DNA of 6,038 bases, taken from the NCBI GenBank assembly GCA_018268545.1, contig JAFDWI010000082.1, positions 1 through 6,038 of the forward strand. Reading direction: 5' to 3'. A program made the translations under genes and the position numbers. This DNA comes from Actinomycetota bacterium. GTDB lineage: Bacteria; Actinomycetota; Acidimicrobiia; Acidimicrobiales; Iamiaceae. Of the stretch, positions 1 through 6,038 are shown piece by piece. Under the pieces are notes generated by a model. The model searched no databases and was not told the DNA's origin. It worked only from the letters and a program-made list of their open reading frames with translations. Positions within the stretch are counted from its first letter, which is position 1, and every line of letters begins with the position of its first letter.

Positions 1-1
1 C

Positions 2-1138
2 CGAACCGATCGACCCGACCCCCAGCCGGTCCGCGAAGCGCTGTTGGTGCTCGCGGACGGGACTTCCTTCGAGGGTGAGGCGATCGGCGCGCCGCCGCCG
101 GGAGGGATCGCCGGGGGTGAGGTGGTGTTCAACACCGTGCTGTCGGGCTACCAGGAGGTCCTCACGGATCCGTCGTATGCCGGTCAGATCATCACGTTCA
201 CCTATCCCCACATCGGGAACTACGGCACGAACGTCGAGGACAACGAGTCCCGGCGCCCCTTTGCCCGGGGTGTGGTCGTACGCGAGCTGTCCCGGCGGAT
301 GAGCAACTGGCGGGCGTCGGAATCGCTGGACGATTTCCTCGTGCGTCGCGGCGTTCCCGGGATCGCCGGGGTCGACACCCGGCGCCTGACCCGCCACATC
401 CGAGACGCGGGCGCGATGCCGGGTGTCTTCGGGGTGGTCGACGACCGCGTCGAGGGCCACGTTTCCGAGGCCGCGTTGCGCGAGGCCGCCGCCACCGAGA
501 AGGGCACCGCGGGGGTCGACCTGGTCGGCGAGGTCACCACACCCGAGCCCTACGAGATCGCTGCGACATCGGCAGGAACTCGTCGGATCGTCGCCTACGA
601 CTTCGGGATCAAGGCGACGATCCTCACGCATCTGGCACGGCTGGGATCCGTCGAGGTGGTCCCCGCGACGACCCCGGCCGCCGAGGTGCTCGCGCGTGAA
701 CCCGACGGCGTGTTCCTCTCGAACGGGCCGGGTGACCCGGTGCTGCGGACCGATCTGGTCGACACCGTGTCCGAACTGCTCGGCGAGGTTCCGATCTTCG
801 GGATCTGCCTCGGCCACCAGCTCATGGGCCTCGCGATGGGTGGGACCATCGAGAAGCTGCCGTTCGGACATCACGGCGGGAACCATCCGGTCAAGGATCT
901 GCAGACCGGGATCATCGAGATCACCAGCCAGAATCACAATTTCGCGATTCGCGACGGTTCGCTCGGCCGGGCCGAGGTGACCCACGTCAACCTGAACGAC
1001 GGCGTGATCGAAGGGGTCCGCTGCACCGATGCGCCCGCGTTCAGCGTGCAGCATCACCCCGAGGCCGGACCCGGCCCGAACGACAGCACGTACCTGTTCG
1101 AACGTTTCGAGAACCTGATGAAGGAGTACCGGGCCTGA
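2..1138 (+). CDS. carA: Carbamoyl-phosphate synthase small (glutaminase) subunit, probably 5'-partial
   Basis: CarA hydrolyses glutamine and delivers ammonia to CarB for carbamoyl phosphate, the shared precursor of pyrimidines and arginine. Numbering from the TTG at 44: residues 1 to about 130 form the small-chain N-terminal domain (SGYQEVLTDPSY, GVPGIAGVDTR), and about 181-360 form a class I glutamine amidotransferase domain. Catalytic residues are visible: nucleophile C255 in GICLGHQ, H338 and E340 in QHHPEAGPGP. SNGPGDP (226-232) and GHHGGNHPVKD are also typical. Start: the frame is open to base 2 with no ATG, GTG or TTG before 44, and the family motif ALLVLADG begins six bases before that TTG. 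No Shine-Dalgarno precedes TTG 44 or GTG 47, so the true start is probably left of the window; 44-1138 (364 residues) is the conservative version. QNHNFAI has Asn where Gly is usual (QNHGFAV), a minor variant. The TGA overlaps the carB ATG by one base. Confidence 0.96.
   Translation, partial: RTDRPDPQPVREALLVLADGTSFEGEAIGAPPPGGIAGGEVVFNTVLSGYQEVLTDPSYAGQIITFTYPHIGNYGTNVEDNESRRPFARGVVVRELSRRMSNWRASESLDDFLVRRGVPGIAGVDTRRLTRHIRDAGAMPGVFGVVDDRVEGHVSEAALREAAATEKGTAGVDLVGEVTTPEPYEIAATSAGTRRIVAYDFGIKATILTHLARLGSVEVVPATTPAAEVLAREPDGVFLSNGPGDPVLRTDLVDTVSELLGEVPIFGICLGHQLMGLAMGGTIEKLPFGHHGGNHPVKDLQTGIIEITSQNHNFAIRDGSLGRAEVTHVNLNDGVIEGVRCTDAPAFSVQHHPEAGPGPNDSTYLFERFENLMKEYRA
1121..1127 (+). promoter_or_regulatory. 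Ribosome binding site for carB inside the carA end
   Basis: AAGGAGT lies in the last codons of carA, 10 bases before the carB ATG at 1138. It supports that start, and with the TGATG stop/start overlap at 1136-1140 it fits coupled translation of the two CPSase subunits. Confidence 0.75.
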
Positions 1139-4100
1139 TGCCTCGCAGAGATGACATCGAATCCATCCTGCTGATCGGCTCCGGCCCGATCGTCATCGGT
1201 CAGGCCTGCGAGTTCGACTACTCGGGCACCCAGGCATGCCGCGTCCTGCGGGAAGAGGGGTACCGGGTGATCCTGGCGAACTCCAACCCGGCGACGATCA
1301 TGACCGACCCGGATTTCGCCGACGCGACCTACGTCGAACCGCTCGACGCCGCGACCCTGACGCGGATCATCGAACGTGAACGCCCCGATGCGTTGCTGCC
1401 CACGCTCGGCGGACAGACGGCGTTGAACCTCGCGATGGGGCTGGTGGAGACGGGCGTGTTGGACCGCTTCGGGGTCGAGCTGATCGGCGCGAATGCCGAA
1501 GCGATCGCGACCGCGGAGGACCGCGCCCGGTTCAAGGACGCGATGATCGAGATCGGCCTGAAGGTCCCCGCGTCGGGAACCGCACATTCGATGGGGGAGG
1601 CCGAGCGGATCCTCGCCGACGTCGGTCTCCCGGTGATCATCCGCCCGGCGTACATCCTGGGCGGCAAGGGGACCGGGATCGCGTCGACGCCCGAGGAGTT
1701 CGCTGCCATCGTCGAGGCAGGGTTGGATGCGAGTCCGATCTCCGAGATCCTCATCGAGTCCTCGATCGCGGGGTGGAAGGAGTTCGAGGTCGAGGTCATG
1801 CGTGACCGGGCCGACAACTGCGTCATCGTGTGTTCGATCGAGAACCTCGATCCGATGGGCGTGCACACCGGCGATTCGATCACCGTCGCGCCGATCCAGA
1901 CCCTGACCGACGTGGAATACCAGAAGATGCGTGACGCCGCGTTCGCGTGCATGCGCCGCGTCGGGGTCGAGACCGGTGGTTCGAACGTGCAGTTCGCGAT
2001 CAACCCCGACAACGGCGACATGGTCATCATCGAGATGAACCCGAGGGTGTCACGGTCGAGCGCGTTGGCGTCGAAGGCGACCGGTTTCCCGATCGCGAAG
2101 ATCGCCGCCAAACTCGCCGTCGGCTACACCCTGGACGAGATCCCGAACGACATCACTAAGGCGACGCCGGCGTCGTTCGAACCGACGATCGACTACGTCG
2201 TCACGAAGGTTCCCCGCTGGGCGTTCGAGAAGTTCCCGGACATCCCGGGTGTGCTGGGCACGCAGATGCAGGCGGTCGGCGAGGTGATGGCGATCGGGCG
2301 GACCTTCTGCGAGTCGTTGCAGAAGGCGCTGCGGTCCCTCGAGCTCGGTCGTCTGGGGCTCAACGCCGATCCGGGTGAGCACGTCACCGACTCGATGAGC
2401 GACGCGGAGCTGCTCGCCGCCGCTTCGATCGGGACCCCGGATCGTCCGTTCCAACTCGAGTCCGCGCTGCGTCGTGGGATGGGTGTCGACGAGGTCGCCG
2501 AGGCGACGAAGGTCGATCCGTGGTTCCTCGACCAGATGGCACGGATCACCGACGAGCGCGCCCACATCGAGCGTGTCGGGATGGCCGCGATGCGCCGCAG
2601 CGACTGGCGGCGGGCCAAGCGGCTCGGATTCTCCGATGCGCAGCTCGCGTACCTGTGGGACGTCGAGGAGGCCGCGGTCCGAGCGGCGCGGCTCGAGGCG
2701 GGCGTCGTGGTGACCTACAAGACCGTCGACACCTGTGGCGGCGAGTTCGCGGCCCGGACGCCGTACCACTATTCGACCTGGGAGGATTCCAGCGAGGTCG
2801 CACCCGACACGCGTGGCAAGGTGATCATCCTCGGTTCGGGCCCGAACCGGATCGGTCAGGGCATCGAGTTCGACTACTGCTGTGTGCACGCGAGTTTCGC
2901 GTTGCATGCCGCGGGTTTCGCCACGGTGATGATCAACTGCAACCCGGAAACCGTGTCGACCGACTACGACACGTCCGACCGGTTGTACTTCGAACCGGTC
3001 ACGCTCGAGGACGTCCTGAACGTGATCGACGCCGAGCAGGCCGCGTCGCCTCCGGGAACGCCCGGCGTGGTCGGGGTGATCGTAGCGCTCGGTGGTCAGA
3101 CGCCCCTCAAGTTGGCCGGCCGGCTCCCCGAGGGGTTGGTGCTGGGAACACCACCCGCGTCGATCGACGCGGCCGAGGATCGCGAGCACTGGAACGCGAT
3201 GTGCGAGAAGCTCGGGATTCCCCAGCCTCCCGGTGGTACGGCAACGAACCTGGACGAGGCGCGGGGCGTGGTCGAGCGCATCGGGTACCCGGCGTTGGTG
3301 CGCCCGAGTTATGTGCTCGGTGGCCGCGCGATGGAGATCGTGTACGACGACGAGCACCTCGCTTCGGCGATCACCGAACTCGCATCGTTCGGCGCGATCG
3401 GAGCCGACGGTGGTATCGGCCCGGATCGGCCGGTGCTCGTCGACCGGTTCCTCGAAGATGCGACCGAGGTCGACGTGGACGCGCTCCGGGACTCGACGGG
3501 AGCGTTCCTCGTCGGCGGCGTGATGGAGCACGTCGAGGAGGCCGGGGTCCACTCGGGTGATTCGGCGTGCGCGATCCCGCCGTACTCGCTGTCGTCCGAA
3601 ACCGTCGCGGTGATCGAGTCGTTCACCGCGAAGATCGCCGAAGCGCTCGGTGTGATCGGTCTGATCAACGTGCAGTACGCCGTTCAACATCGTGACGGGG
3701 TCGACGAGGTGTACGTGATCGAGGCGAACCCGCGGGCCAGCCGGACCGTGCCGTTCATCGCGAAGGCGACCGGCGTCGTCCTCGCGAAGGTCGCGACCCG
3801 CGTCATGGCGGGGTCGACGCTGGCCGAGTTGCGCGCAGAGGGGCTGCTCGCCGATCCGGTCAGCGGCTACGTCGCCGTGAAGGAGGCCGTGCTGCCGTTC
3901 AACCGGTTCCCGGGAGCGGACCGGATCCTGGGACCCGAGATGCATTCGACCGGCGAGGTCATGGGCGTGGACACGACGTTCGGCATGGCGTTCGCGAAGA
4001 GTCAGATCGCGGCCGGTGATCGACTGCCCGAGTCGGGATGTGTGTTCGTCTCGCTCGCCGATCGCGACAAACACGTCGGGGTCCGTGCTGCGGCGAAGCT

Positions 4101-4452
4101 CGCCGAGCTCGGTTTCGAGATCGCGGCGACCGCCGGCACCGCGGCGGCCCTGCGCGCCGCCGGTGTCCCGGTCGCCGTCGACGTCGCGAAGCTCGGCGAG
4201 GCGGGTGGTCCCCACGCGGTGGAGCTCATCGAATCGGGCCGTGTCCAGTTGGTCGTGAACTCTCCGCGAGGGCGAGGGTCACGGGCCGACGGCGACTACA
4301 TCCGTTCCGCTGCCGGAGTCGCTCACATCCCCATCCTCACGACGGCGGCTGCAGCGCTGGCGGCCGCGACGGGGATGGCCGAATGGTCGACCCGCGACCA
4401 GGTCGTCCGGAACCTGCAGGAGATCCATGGGCTCGTGGCGACGTCGGGCTGA
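1138..4452 (+). CDS. carB: Carbamoyl-phosphate synthase large subunit
   Basis: CarB makes carbamoyl phosphate from bicarbonate, ammonia supplied by CarA, and two ATP. At 1104 residues it is full length for the family (about 1070-1110). Residues 1 to about 401 form the carboxyphosphate ATP-grasp half. Residues that align with E. coli numbers from memory are R129, R169, E215, H243 (GVHTGDSITVAP), E299 and N301 (EMNPRVSRSSALASKATG). About 402-553 is the oligomerisation domain. About 554-940 is the second ATP-grasp half, with R722 (VRPSYVLGG), H805 (GVHSGDSACAIPP), E862 and N864 (EANPRASRTVPF). About 960-1104 is the MGS-like allosteric domain: T998, T1001, K1018 and N1041 match the nucleotide phosphate site, and E800, D808, E916 and T1068 match the ornithine site. 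Compared with E. coli, the second half carries about 21 extra residues in small loops. The ATG at 1138 has a good ribosome site and begins at the expected N-terminus (SILLIGSGPIVIGQACEFDY). Confidence 0.99.
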   Translation: MPRRDDIESILLIGSGPIVIGQACEFDYSGTQACRVLREEGYRVILANSNPATIMTDPDFADATYVEPLDAATLTRIIERERPDALLPTLGGQTALNLAMGLVETGVLDRFGVELIGANAEAIATAEDRARFKDAMIEIGLKVPASGTAHSMGEAERILADVGLPVIIRPAYILGGKGTGIASTPEEFAAIVEAGLDASPISEILIESSIAGWKEFEVEVMRDRADNCVIVCSIENLDPMGVHTGDSITVAPIQTLTDVEYQKMRDAAFACMRRVGVETGGSNVQFAINPDNGDMVIIEMNPRVSRSSALASKATGFPIAKIAAKLAVGYTLDEIPNDITKATPASFEPTIDYVVTKVPRWAFEKFPDIPGVLGTQMQAVGEVMAIGRTFCESLQKALRSLELGRLGLNADPGEHVTDSMSDAELLAAASIGTPDRPFQLESALRRGMGVDEVAEATKVDPWFLDQMARITDERAHIERVGMAAMRRSDWRRAKRLGFSDAQLAYLWDVEEAAVRAARLEAGVVVTYKTVDTCGGEFAARTPYHYSTWEDSSEVAPDTRGKVIILGSGPNRIGQGIEFDYCCVHASFALHAAGFATVMINCNPETVSTDYDTSDRLYFEPVTLEDVLNVIDAEQAASPPGTPGVVGVIVALGGQTPLKLAGRLPEGLVLGTPPASIDAAEDREHWNAMCEKLGIPQPPGGTATNLDEARGVVERIGYPALVRPSYVLGGRAMEIVYDDEHLASAITELASFGAIGADGGIGPDRPVLVDRFLEDATEVDVDALRDSTGAFLVGGVMEHVEEAGVHSGDSACAIPPYSLSSETVAVIESFTAKIAEALGVIGLINVQYAVQHRDGVDEVYVIEANPRASRTVPFIAKATGVVLAKVATRVMAGSTLAELRAEGLLADPVSGYVAVKEAVLPFNRFPGADRILGPEMHSTGEVMGVDTTFGMAFAKSQIAAGDRLPESGCVFVSLADRDKHVGVRAAAKLAELGFEIAATAGTAAALRAAGVPVAVDVAKLGEAGGPHAVELIESGRVQLVVNSPRGRGSRADGDYIRSAAGVAHIPILTTAAAALAAATGMAEWSTRDQVVRNLQEIHGLVATSG
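4418..4422 (+). promoter_or_regulatory. Possible ribosome binding site upstream of pyrD
   Basis: AGGAG lies near the end of carB, only four bases before the in-frame ATG at 4427. This is close for initiation there. It is 40 bases from the ATG at 4463, too far to serve it directly. It is the only clear purine-rich site in the carB-pyrD junction, so it argues for 4427, while family alignment argues for 4463. Confidence 0.35.
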
Positions 4453-4462
4453 CCGGGTGCAC

Positions 4463-5395
4463 ATGCCCGTCGTCGACCTGTCGACGCGGGTCGGTTCGCT
4501 CGATCTTCCGTCGCCGGTCATGAACGCGTCCGGCACGGCCGGGCATGCGACCGAACTGGTCGACTACGTCGATCTCGCCCGTCTGGGTGCATTCGTCGTC
4601 AAGTCGTTGTGCGTCGGGCCGTTCAACGGCAATCCGCCGCCGCGGGTCCACATGGCCGGATCGGGGATGCTCAACAGCGTCGGGTTGCAGGGGCCGGGCA
4701 TCGAAGCATGGATTCGGGACGACCTTCCCGAGCTGCTCGATGCGGGTGTCCGGCGCATCGTGGTCAGCGTCTGGGGGCACTCGGTGGATGCGTTCGTGGG
4801 CGCCGCACAGGCGATGGCCGATGCCCCGCCCGAGGTCGTCGCGGTCGAGGTGAACCTCTCGTGCCCGAACACCGGCGCCGGTCGAGCCCTGTTCGCCCAC
4901 GATGCGGCCGCCGCGGCTCAGGTCGTCGCCGGCGTCGCAGCGGTCGTCGGCCGTCCGGTGTGGGCCAAGCTCAGCGCCAACACCGATCGTCTCGTCGATG
5001 TCGCGGGAGCGGTCGTCGGTGCTGGTGCCGAGGCGGTGACGTTGATCAACACGCTGTTCGCGATGGTGATCGATCCCGAGACTCGACGCCCGGTACTCTC
5101 CGGGGTCGGCGGCGGCCTGTCGGGCTCGGCGATCCATCCGGTCGCGGTGCGGGCGATCTACGACGTCCATGCTGCGTTCCCCGACCTGGCGATCGTCGGC
5201 GCGGGTGGCGTCGCCTCGGGGCTCGACGCGGTCGAGATGCTGCTCGCGGGGGCGTGCGCGGTCCAGGTCGGCACCGCGACGTTCGCCGAACCGGGCGCGC
5301 TCGATCGTGTCCGGGACGAACTGGAACGATGGTGTCGGATCCACGGCGTCGAACGCGTCGTCGAACTCATTGGAGGAGCACATGCACACGGCTGA
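4463..5395 (+). CDS. pyrD: Dihydroorotate dehydrogenase, class 1 (1B-like catalytic subunit)
   Basis: PyrD oxidises dihydroorotate to orotate using bound FMN in an alpha/beta barrel. From ATG 4463 it has 310 residues, normal for class 1 enzymes. Visible motifs are VMNASGTAG (19-27), K47 in VVKSL, FNGNPPPRV and MLNSVGLQGPG (substrate/FMN region), C134 in NLSCPN as the catalytic base, K169 in AKLSAN, N196 in LINTL, GGGLSG (216-221), and GAGGV plus VQVGTATF for FMN phosphate. The cysteine and the lack of an N-terminal membrane helix separate it from quinone-linked class 2 enzymes, which use serine. It resembles the Bacillus/Lactococcus PyrD of the PyrD-PyrK complex, but no pyrK lies beside it. 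KLSAN replaces the usual KLSPN. Starts at 4427 (ATG, 26-base overlap with carB, 322 residues) and 4457 (GTG) are also in frame; 4463 best fits the conserved VDLSTRVG beginning but lacks a clear ribosome site. It is cytosolic. Confidence 0.96.
   Translation: MPVVDLSTRVGSLDLPSPVMNASGTAGHATELVDYVDLARLGAFVVKSLCVGPFNGNPPPRVHMAGSGMLNSVGLQGPGIEAWIRDDLPELLDAGVRRIVVSVWGHSVDAFVGAAQAMADAPPEVVAVEVNLSCPNTGAGRALFAHDAAAAAQVVAGVAAVVGRPVWAKLSANTDRLVDVAGAVVGAGAEAVTLINTLFAMVIDPETRRPVLSGVGGGLSGSAIHPVAVRAIYDVHAAFPDLAIVGAGGVASGLDAVEMLLAGACAVQVGTATFAEPGALDRVRDELERWCRIHGVERVVELIGGAHAHG
5372..5378 (+). promoter_or_regulatory. Ribosome binding site for pyrF inside the pyrD end
   Basis: GGAGGAG overlaps the last codons of pyrD; its GGAGG core ends five bases before the ATG at 5382. 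It is the strongest Shine-Dalgarno in the window. It decides the pyrF start, because the nearby ATG at 5395 is out of frame with the decarboxylase. Confidence 0.8.
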
Positions 5396-6038
5396 TGTCG
5401 ATACCGACTCACCCGTACCGGATTCGGTACGCCGCCGACTCGTCCTGCCACTCGACGTCGATGATCTCGTGTCGGCCGAGCGCCTGGCACGAAGCGTCGG
5501 CAAGTGGTTCGGCGTGGTCAAGGTGGGCCTCGAGCTCTACAGCGCGGCCGGTCCCGATGCGATCACGACGTTCGCCGATACCGGGTTCACCGTGTTCGCC
5601 GACCTCAAGCTCTGTGACATCCCGACGACCGTCAACCACGCCGCGCGGGTCATGGGGGCACTCGGCGCGACCTACCTGACCGTGCACGGGTTCGGCGGCG
5701 AGGCGATGGTGCGCGCGGGGGTCGAGGGATTCGCCGAGGGCGCCGAGGCCGCAGGGTCGAACGTGAACCCCGAGGTGCTCGTCGTCACCGTCCTGACGAG
5801 CGATGCCGATGCGCCCGACCACATCCTGGGCAAGCGGGTGAAGGTCGCGGTCGCCGCCGGTGCCGGTGGCATCGTGTGTGCGGGGTCAGACGCCGCCGAG
5901 GCGCGAAGCTACGGACCCCGACTGACGATCACGGTTCCGGGAATCCGCCCGGCAGGTTCATCCGCGGATGACCAGGCGCGGCGCGTGACCCCGGCCGAAG
6001 CCGTCCGGGCCGGCGCCGACCTGCTGGTCGTGGGCCGG
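5382..6038 (+). CDS. pyrF: Orotidine 5'-phosphate decarboxylase, 3'-partial
   Basis: PyrF decarboxylates OMP to UMP, the last step of the pathway, without a cofactor. The 219 visible residues cover most of the barrel. Motifs are D25 in LPLDV, K47 in VVKVGLE, the catalytic D74-x-K76-x-x-D79 in FADLKLCDIPTTV, VHGFGGEAM (101-109), VPGIRP (185-190), Q198 in DDQARR, and VVGR (216-219), the last of which holds the phosphate-binding arginine. The frame runs to the last base without a stop. Families of this type are about 230-240 residues long, so roughly 15-25 residues plus the stop are missing. These motifs fit the short E. coli/Bacillus-type enzyme rather than the longer form of Mycobacterium and Streptomyces. 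The start is ATG 5382 with a strong ribosome site, giving a 14-base overlap with pyrD. The first 18 or so residues (MHTADVDTDSPVPDSVRR) are a polar extension before the first barrel strand. C78 takes a place often filled by histidine. Confidence 0.97.
   Translation, partial: MHTADVDTDSPVPDSVRRRLVLPLDVDDLVSAERLARSVGKWFGVVKVGLELYSAAGPDAITTFADTGFTVFADLKLCDIPTTVNHAARVMGALGATYLTVHGFGGEAMVRAGVEGFAEGAEAAGSNVNPEVLVVTVLTSDADAPDHILGKRVKVAVAAGAGGIVCAGSDAAEARSYGPRLTITVPGIRPAGSSADDQARRVTPAEAVRAGADLLVVGR
5414..5431 (+). repeat. Perfect 7-bp inverted repeat in the pyrF 5' coding region
   Basis: CGTACCG (5414-5420) and CGGTACG (5425-5431) are exact reverse complements around a GATT loop, 32 bases after the pyrF start codon and inside its non-conserved N-terminal extension. 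In RNA this could fold as a short stem-loop. No T run follows, so it is not an intrinsic terminator. A repeat of this size may occur by chance in G+C-rich DNA; no function can be assigned. Confidence 0.45.

Noticed and set aside
1..43. A PyrR-type leader, attenuator or promoter ahead of carA
   Set aside because: Only 43 bases precede the first possible start, they read as an open carA frame, and no stem-loop, T run or promoter pair is visible. Any operon leader would lie outside the window.
2050..4215. A 721-codon open frame on the minus strand opposite carB
   Set aside because: It lies wholly inside carB, is rich in Arg, Asp and His as expected of an antisense shadow in G+C-rich DNA, and shows no recognisable domain. 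carB in the forward frame is conserved throughout.
5394..5397. TGATG at the pyrD stop, resembling the carA/carB overlap and suggesting a pyrF start at 5395
   Set aside because: That ATG is out of frame with the decarboxylase. The ATG at 5382 is in frame and has a strong ribosome site.
5414..5431. The inverted repeat in pyrF as an intrinsic terminator
   Set aside because: No run of T follows, the stem is short, and it lies inside an intact coding frame.
4337..5521. A 394-codon minus-strand open frame across the carB-pyrD-pyrF junctions
   Set aside because: It spans three conserved forward genes, has shadow-like composition and no recognisable motif. Other long minus-strand frames, such as 1054-1866, were rejected for the same reason.
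4609..5679. A 356-codon plus-strand open frame in a different phase from pyrD and pyrF
   Set aside because: The translation is Arg/Gly-rich low-complexity sequence, while pyrD and pyrF in their own frames carry all the family motifs over the same bases.
1..6038. A novel defence, mobile or other undescribed system
   Set aside because: Four recognised pyrimidine genes fill essentially the whole window. There are no long repeats, integrase or transposase motifs, tRNA or attachment sites, and no unexplained stretch beyond about 10 bases apart from the left edge.

Overview
This is a G+C-rich stretch (roughly two thirds G+C by eye) with almost no non-coding DNA. It carries four genes of de novo pyrimidine (UMP) synthesis, all on the + strand, in the order carA - carB - pyrD - pyrF. 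The first is probably cut by the left edge and the last is certainly cut by the right edge. I recognise all four families and see no mobile element, RNA gene, CRISPR array, terminator or novel system. The main interest lies in how the genes are joined, which enzyme subtypes are present, and which partner gene is absent.

Layout. carA (2-1138, frame open to the left edge) is the glutaminase subunit of carbamoyl-phosphate synthetase. carB (1138-4452) is the 1104-residue synthetase subunit, and its ATG shares one base with the carA stop. pyrD (4463-5395, or from 4427 if the upstream ATG is used) is a class 1 dihydroorotate dehydrogenase with an active-site cysteine. pyrF (5382-6038, no stop) is an OMP decarboxylase whose start lies inside the end of pyrD. 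The largest possible gap between genes is 10 bases, so the block reads as one operon with coupled translation.

How the genes work together. CarA releases ammonia from glutamine and passes it to CarB, which uses two ATP and bicarbonate to make carbamoyl phosphate. Aspartate transcarbamoylase (pyrB) and dihydroorotase (pyrC), not in this window and perhaps upstream, would make dihydroorotate. PyrD oxidises this to orotate. PyrE, also not here, makes OMP, and PyrF decarboxylates OMP to UMP. CarB keeps the C-terminal allosteric domain with recognisable nucleotide-site and ornithine-site residues, so feedback by UMP and a link to arginine synthesis are plausible.

Organism. High G+C, strong use of G/C third positions, Shine-Dalgarno sequences and the carAB-pyrD-pyrF order suggest an actinobacterium. 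The class 1 PyrD and short PyrF differ from the class 2 PyrD and longer PyrF familiar from Mycobacterium and Streptomyces. I infer a deeper-branching lineage such as Acidimicrobiia, with low to moderate confidence; the sequence alone does not settle it.
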